Assembly: GCF_003795125.1 (NCBI RefSeq)
Contig: NZ_CP027783.1
Location: forward strand, 124,001 to 188,000
From: Tetragenococcus osmophilus
Lineage (GTDB): Bacteria; Bacillota; Bacilli; Lactobacillales; Enterococcaceae
DNA: 64,000 bases
Direction: 5' to 3'
The position numbers and the translations under genes are program-made. This document shows positions 59,359 to 64,000 of this stretch, piece after piece. The notes below the pieces were generated by a model, which saw only the letters and a program-made list of their open reading frames with translations, was not told where the DNA came from and did not search any database. The stretch's first letter is position 1. Every line of letters starts with the position of its first letter.

Positions 59359-60546
59359 TCACAGCTTCTTTTCAAAACCTTCCATTGGAGCAGCTTGGTT
59401 TTGGTAATTTTCTGCTTGTTCACCATTAGGGGTAAAGTTCATTACGCTAGCAAATGATTCTTTCAAATAAGTTTGCATAGCACCCGAGATACCTAGTTCT
59501 TCCATATCCGCAAAACTCATTGTCGTACGAATGCTTGCTTCATCGCCCATCATTACTTTTTCTACCCAACGGGGTTCACGTAAAAGTTCACGACCAATAG
59601 CCACTAAATCAGCGCCGCCGTCTATCATTTCTTCAGCATCTTTTGGAAGATCAACCGAACCTACGCCGATAAGCGGAACTTCATCTGCGATTTTTTCCGC
59701 AAATTTTTTCAAAATAGGTGTTGTATCTGTTTCATCATTTAATGACGTTCGTTTGTAACTTCCCATAGATAGATGAATATAATCCACTTGCTTTTTAATT
59801 GTTTCGGCAAGATATAATGTATCTTCTAAGCGAATGCCTGGCGTTTCAACTTCTTCCGGTGAAATTCTATAACCTAATAAAAATGAATCTGTTGCATATT
59901 TTTCGATCGTTTCCGTCACTTCTTTAATAACCGCAAGTGGGAATCTCAAACGTTTTTCTCGATCACCGCCCCATTCATCAGAACGTTGATTCGAATTGGC
60001 AGAATAAAATTGTTGTAACAAATAAGTATTTGCCCCATGTAATTCCACACCGTCAAAACCAGCTTGGATGGCTCTTCTTGTAGCGGCGCCAAAGTCTTTA
60101 ATGATTTGTTCAACCTCTTCTTCTTCTAATGCTCGTGGTGTTTCCAAATCGGGAGGAAATTCCGCTGCAATCGCACTAGCACTTACAGGAGTTTCTCCAC
60201 GCAGTACTTGAGAAGTTGATTTTCTACCTGCGTTAAAAATTTGCAAAATCGCCTTTGCCCCATCTTTTTTAATCGTAGCTGCTAGGTTTTTTAACCCTGG
60301 TAGCATTTCATCGTGTGCTACAGAAAGTTCCCCCTCAAAACCTTTTCCATTATCAGAAACATTAGCTACTGAAGTGACAATCATACCTGGTCCTCCAGCT
60401 CTTGCAGCAAAATAGTTAAGTTCGTCTTGCGTAATTTTTCCATTATAAAAACTAGACATTGTAGTCATAGGAGCCATCACAATTTTATTTTTTAAGGTAA
60501 TGCCATTATTAAATTGTAAAGGTTCTAAAAATTGATAATTTGCCAT
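59359..60546 (-). CDS. NADH-dependent flavin oxidoreductase (old yellow enzyme family)
   Basis: 395 residues, beta/alpha-barrel. FMN-site segments: KNKIVMAPMTTMSSF at the N-terminus, GFDGVELHGANTYLLQQFYS, then NQRSDEWGGDREKRLRFPL and LVAIGRELLREPRWVEKV. It reduces alpha,beta-unsaturated compounds with NAD(P)H. It stands alone. Confidence 0.93.
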   Translation of the reverse strand: MANYQFLEPLQFNNGITLKNKIVMAPMTTMSSFYNGKITQDELNYFAARAGGPGMIVTSVANVSDNGKGFEGELSVAHDEMLPGLKNLAATIKKDGAKAILQIFNAGRKSTSQVLRGETPVSASAIAAEFPPDLETPRALEEEEVEQIIKDFGAATRRAIQAGFDGVELHGANTYLLQQFYSANSNQRSDEWGGDREKRLRFPLAVIKEVTETIEKYATDSFLLGYRISPEEVETPGIRLEDTLYLAETIKKQVDYIHLSMGSYKRTSLNDETDTTPILKKFAEKIADEVPLIGVGSVDLPKDAEEMIDGGADLVAIGRELLREPRWVEKVMMGDEASIRTTMSFADMEELGISGAMQTYLKESFASVMNFTPNGEQAENYQNQAAPMEGFEKKL

Positions 60547-60822
60547 GTTCTAACACTCCTTAGCGTTTTTGTAGAGCATCCTTCTTTTGCTCCACAAATT
60601 GTAGTATAAATCGAAAAAGACCGAAAAGTAAGTACGCACTATAAAGTATCATAGTTACTCAAAAGTACCTATTGTGATTTATCAAGGCTTTAGTAAATAA
60701 AAAAGTTTTTAATTTCTTTATCGTTTATATCGTAAGACTTTTGTAAGGTTTGCGAAAGAGATTTGAAAGTTTCTCTTATTAAGATAGCTCTATAATCACC
60801 AAACGGAGAAGGAGATGAGCTT

Positions 60823-61176
60823 TTGAAAAAATTTTTGATTGGAGTGTTTCTCGTTGTCGTTTTAGCTTTTGGCGGGCTAAAAATTACCGGAAAAATTGTG
60901 CAAGGTGGTGACGACTATTATGTAGAAGTTACCAATAAAGGTAATAAAAAGGAAGAAAGAGATGACAGCGGAAGAACAGTGCTTTCTTACGACTATGATC
61001 TCGCAGGTTTTGATAAAACAGGAAAAGAAAAAGAAATGAAATTTACTGCTTATAAAGATCGCCCTTTAATACAAGGAGCCTATCTAAAAGTTACCTGGAA
61101 CCAAAATAGAGGCGTTACTTCTTATGAGCAAGTAAAAGAAAGTGATGTTCCTGCAAAAGCGAAAGAAAAATTATAG
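60823..61176 (+). CDS. YxeA/DUF1093-family small exported protein
   Basis: 117 residues. One N-terminal membrane helix, then a small beta domain with GDDYYVEVTNKGNK and LSYDYDLAGFDKTGKEKEMK, the hallmark of YxeA. The start is TTG (AAGGAGA upstream). It is 12 bases before the ABC ATPase, a common arrangement next to BceAB-type transporters. Function is unknown. Confidence 0.88.
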   Translation: MKKFLIGVFLVVVLAFGGLKITGKIVQGGDDYYVEVTNKGNKKEERDDSGRTVLSYDYDLAGFDKTGKEKEMKFTAYKDRPLIQGAYLKVTWNQNRGVTSYEQVKESDVPAKAKEKL

Positions 61177-61188
61177 GAGGAATTCAAC

Positions 61189-61941
61189 ATGGAAAAAATT
61201 GTAGATGCTCAAAATGTCAAAAAAGTTTATGGAAAAGCCCAAGGAAAGCAAATAGAAGCACTAAAGCAGCTTTCCTTCTCAGTAGAAAGAGGAGAATTTA
61301 TTGGTATTATGGGGCCTTCTGGTTCTGGAAAATCAACTTTACTAAATTTACTTGCGACTCTGGATAAACCAAGTGACGGCACGATTACCATTAATGGAAA
61401 TGATGTGACAAAACTAAAAGGCAACCAAATCGCAGACTTTCGGAGCCAAGAAATAGGTTTTATCTTTCAAGAATTTAACCTACTAGAAAATCTAACAGCT
61501 TCTGAAAATATCGCCGTGCCTCTTTCACTTCAAGGGGTAAAACCCAAAAAGATCAAAGACCGAGTGAATCAAATCGCGCAACGATTATCGATTGATACCA
61601 TTTTAGAAAAGTATCCTGCAGAAATTTCTGGCGGACAAAAACAACGTGTGGCAGCTGCTCGTGCTTTAGTTACTCAACCTGCCATCTTATTAGGTGATGA
61701 ACCCACAGGCGCTCTTGATTCGCAAAGTTCACGTGACCTATTAGATACAATGAAAGAGTTAAACCAAAACGATCAAATTTCTATCTTACTTGTAACCCAC
61801 GATCCTTTTTCTGCTAGTTACTGTAAACGGATTTTATTCATCCAAGATGGTGTCATCCAACAAGAAGTCAAACGAGAAGATCAAAGCCGAGAAAGTTTTT
61901 ACAAACAGATATTAACGATTCTAGGTACTTTAGAACAATAG
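61189..61941 (+). CDS. ABC transporter ATP-binding protein (BceA/MacB-type)
   Basis: 250 residues. Walker A GPSGSGKST, Q-loop FIFQEFNLLENLT, signature SGGQKQRVAAARALV, Walker B ILLGDEPTGALDS and the switch His in VTHD. It belongs to the family that powers FtsX-like permeases for peptide antibiotic defence or lipoprotein work. It is followed by its permease after 13 bases. No bceRS-type two-component pair is in the window. Confidence 0.95.
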   Translation: MEKIVDAQNVKKVYGKAQGKQIEALKQLSFSVERGEFIGIMGPSGSGKSTLLNLLATLDKPSDGTITINGNDVTKLKGNQIADFRSQEIGFIFQEFNLLENLTASENIAVPLSLQGVKPKKIKDRVNQIAQRLSIDTILEKYPAEISGGQKQRVAAARALVTQPAILLGDEPTGALDSQSSRDLLDTMKELNQNDQISILLVTHDPFSASYCKRILFIQDGVIQQEVKREDQSRESFYKQILTILGTLEQ

Positions 61942-61954
61942 GAGGTGAACACAA

Positions 61955-63751
61955 ATGCTTTTAAAATTATCACTAACTGGACTTAAAGGACGCTGGCGCG
62001 ATTACGTGGTGCTATTTTCTGGACTAATGATTGCCGCAGGGATATTTTACATGTTTCAATCAATGGCAAGTAACGATGCTTTTTTATCAAGTAATTCTCC
62101 TGTAGCTATGACAGGTATTATTTTTCAACTAGGTTCTGTTTTACTTGCTATTATCACTTTAGTTTACATTTTATACGCGAATTCTTTTTTGATGAGTATG
62201 CGACAAAAAGACTATGCGATGTTTATGATGTTAGGTGCTAAACAACGTAAAATTGCCCTGCTCATTTTTATCGAAACATTTATTATCGGCCTTTTGGCAA
62301 CACTTTTGGGCTCTCTTATAGGCGTAGGATTGTCTTCTATTGTAAACAAGCTTTTGACTAATCAATTGAACGTTCAAGTATCGCACTTTTCTCCTTTTAG
62401 CGCAAAGGCGTTATTGATCACATTGATCTTTTTTACCTTATTGTTTTTAATTGCAGCTACGATCAATGCTTCTTCGATCGTTAAAAAGCCTATTTTATCT
62501 TTATTAAAAGCCAACGAAACACCGACTGCTTCACGTCGCAAACCTATTATACTGTCACTAGAAGCTATCAGTGGTCTGCTTTTATTAGCAATTGGTTATT
62601 ATATGATGGATAATGTCACAACCATCGGATTTTTAGCGCTAGTCGTTGCTTTAATTACAATTGTATTAGGCACCTATTTTGTTTTTCATTCCGTCATGAT
62701 TTTTGGTTTGAACCTTTTAAAACGCTCAGACAATTTGAGATTGAAAAATTTAAATAATTTTACTTTGTCTCAGTTAAGTTTTCGTATTCAAGATTATACC
62801 AAGATGCTTTCGATGGTGGCGATGATTTTTGCCTTAGCTTTAGGCGCGTTAACCGTCGGACTCGGATTCCACAATGAAATTCCAAAAATGACCGAGCAAA
62901 CTTCAACTTATGATTTACTAATAAACAATAGCCAAGACGCTGACCAAAAGCAAATCGAAGAGTTAAATCCGACTTTGGATATTAGCTATCAGCTAAAAGA
63001 AGATGAAAACACCGTTTATTTTAATCAAGAACAATTTGATGAAGAGCCTTTAAACGCGATTTACTATGATACAACGCCTAAAAAGACCACTTATTCTGGT
63101 GAAGAATTAGCTAATGATGAAGTCAAGATGGATAGTCTGCGGACCTTATTGCTTCCCGAACAACAAGGAAAAGAAATGTCGATGGTAACTGAAGATGAAT
63201 TTAACGCGCTTAGTCAGCCATCTAGTCGCTTGCAAGTTGTTCAAGTAAAAGATTTTATGACGCAAAAAGATACTATCGGAAAAGTTGTTGACGAAAATGT
63301 AAAACAAAACCCGTCTTTAGCTCAAAGTCAATTTTCGATGAACCAAAAATATGACATTTACACACTTTATAATGAAATGTTTTCTGGACTTGAATTTATG
63401 GGATTTTTCCTCGGAATTGCTTTTTTGACGATGTTAGCGAGTTGCTTGATGTTTAAAATCCTATCAGGAGCAGCTAGTGATGTTGCTCGTTACGATATGT
63501 TAAATAAAATCGGTACACGAATGAGTCTATTAAAAAACTCAATCAAAAAAGAAATTGCAGTATTATTTTTAGCACCGGGGGTTTTAGGCGCAATTCATGT
63601 GCTATTTGGGCTAAAAATGTTTACCTCTTTACTCACTGAACCTTATGCCGGGATTTGGTTACCGTTTCTCATCTTCTTCATCTTGTACCTGCTTTATTAT
63701 TTGTTAACGGTCTGGTTATACACAGATATTGTTTTAAAGAAAAAAGAATAG
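61955..63751 (+). CDS. FtsX-like ABC permease (BceB-type)
   Basis: 598 residues with about 10 membrane segments: four at the N-terminal side, two near 200-300 and four at the C-terminal side. The exposed loop of about 195 residues (from about 310) lies between segments, as in BceB. The MRQKDYAMFMMLGAKQRKIA coupling helix is the FtsX domain mark. It likely detects and frees cell-wall-targeting peptides. AGGAGGTG precedes the ATG. Confidence 0.9.
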   Translation: MLLKLSLTGLKGRWRDYVVLFSGLMIAAGIFYMFQSMASNDAFLSSNSPVAMTGIIFQLGSVLLAIITLVYILYANSFLMSMRQKDYAMFMMLGAKQRKIALLIFIETFIIGLLATLLGSLIGVGLSSIVNKLLTNQLNVQVSHFSPFSAKALLITLIFFTLLFLIAATINASSIVKKPILSLLKANETPTASRRKPIILSLEAISGLLLLAIGYYMMDNVTTIGFLALVVALITIVLGTYFVFHSVMIFGLNLLKRSDNLRLKNLNNFTLSQLSFRIQDYTKMLSMVAMIFALALGALTVGLGFHNEIPKMTEQTSTYDLLINNSQDADQKQIEELNPTLDISYQLKEDENTVYFNQEQFDEEPLNAIYYDTTPKKTTYSGEELANDEVKMDSLRTLLLPEQQGKEMSMVTEDEFNALSQPSSRLQVVQVKDFMTQKDTIGKVVDENVKQNPSLAQSQFSMNQKYDIYTLYNEMFSGLEFMGFFLGIAFLTMLASCLMFKILSGAASDVARYDMLNKIGTRMSLLKNSIKKEIAVLFLAPGVLGAIHVLFGLKMFTSLLTEPYAGIWLPFLIFFILYLLYYLLTVWLYTDIVLKKKE

Positions 63752-63768
63752 TTTACACAAAAATGAGA

Positions 63769-63795
63769 GCTCCCTTTTTAAGGGAGCCTTTTGTT
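63769..63795 (+). terminator. Terminator after the ABC operon
   Basis: GCTCCC / GGGAGC around TTTTTAA, followed by CTTTTGTTT on the plus strand. Confidence 0.88.
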
Positions 63796-63894
63796 TAAGC
63801 GTATAAACCAATGACTATATTAATAGACAAATATAAGCTCTTCCGTTTATGATAAAGGTAAGCTTTAGTAGCTATCATCAAATGGAAAAATGAA

Positions 63895-64000
63895 CTATTT
63901 CTTTAAATTTATTAGTAATAAATACATCAATAAAACTTCACCTATGAATAATGTAACGCAGTTTGCCATAAAGTGTATTGGTCTAATAAATTGAACACTT
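63895..64000 (-). CDS. C-terminal end of a membrane protein (partial)
   Basis: On the minus strand an open frame enters from the right edge, reads VQFIRPIHFMANCVTLFIGE, then VLLMYLLLINLKK, and stops at TAG 63895-63897. It ends in one hydrophobic segment. The family is not recognisable from 34 residues; no start is in the window. Confidence 0.6.
   Translation of the reverse strand, partial: SVQFIRPIHFMANCVTLFIGEVLLMYLLLINLKK

Overview
The window is low-GC Firmicute DNA. It reads like a lactic acid bacterium of the Enterococcaceae, most likely Tetragenococcus. The reasons are the walRK-yycHI order, enterococcal-type paired cop boxes, very acidic serine-rich lipoproteins, a glycine-betaine binding protein and heavy insertion and pseudogene load. 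The genus is an inference; no database was searched.

Layout. 1-4527 is the essential cell-wall two-component locus walR-walK-yycH-yycI, all on the minus strand and running off the left edge. 4924-11465 holds small redox and stress genes (quinone-oxidoreductase-type dehydrogenase, methyltransferase, CMD/cupin/flavodoxin operon, LysR, RibD/DHFR-like protein, cluster-less endonuclease III). 11842-15987 is a copper regulon: DUF1541 protein-copY-copZ-copA plus a divergently spaced glutaredoxin-like gene, each behind a promoter with two cop boxes. A third, orphan cop promoter lies at 19141-19188. 16650-18722 is a CoA-disulfide-reductase/rhodanese gene and a TrmO-like gene. 19236-21511 is a betaine-binding protein gene broken by an IS3-family element. 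22038-33139 is a mixed run of single genes, including a P-type cation ATPase with a long leader, and several wrecked genes. 33253-36746 is the class Ib ribonucleotide reductase set nrdH-nrdE-nrdF. An IS4-family copy (37531-39052) precedes asnB. 41834-43893 has tRNA-Lys(CTT), a Zur-controlled rpmG/adcA zinc operon, then alkD. 45071-50004 is an accessory island of lipoproteins, a RelBE-type toxin-antitoxin pair and an XRE/membrane-protein pair. 50447-64000 carries alpha-amylase, YitT, the Ada-type alkylation response, panE, a group II intron, DUF554, an old-yellow-enzyme and a BceAB-like ABC transporter. A membrane-protein tail runs off the right edge.

The most unusual signal is not a gene. Six separate intergenic spacers each carry a short tandem array of imperfect palindromes. 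The palindrome word differs at every locus, but the repeat period is the same, 41-42 bp (about four helical turns). The arrays are at 5996-6147, 11566-11765, 41491-41640, 44828-44940, 50227-50345 and 59205-59330. They look like one design with locus-specific sequence.

Other notable points are a 22-codon reading frame plus intrinsic terminator in the leader of the P-type ATPase, an IS whose own promoter sits in the loop of a hairpin that can hide its ribosome binding site, and about ten broken genes in 64 kb. Several of the broken genes differ from an intact frame by one base in a homopolymer, so either genome decay or sequencing error must be considered.
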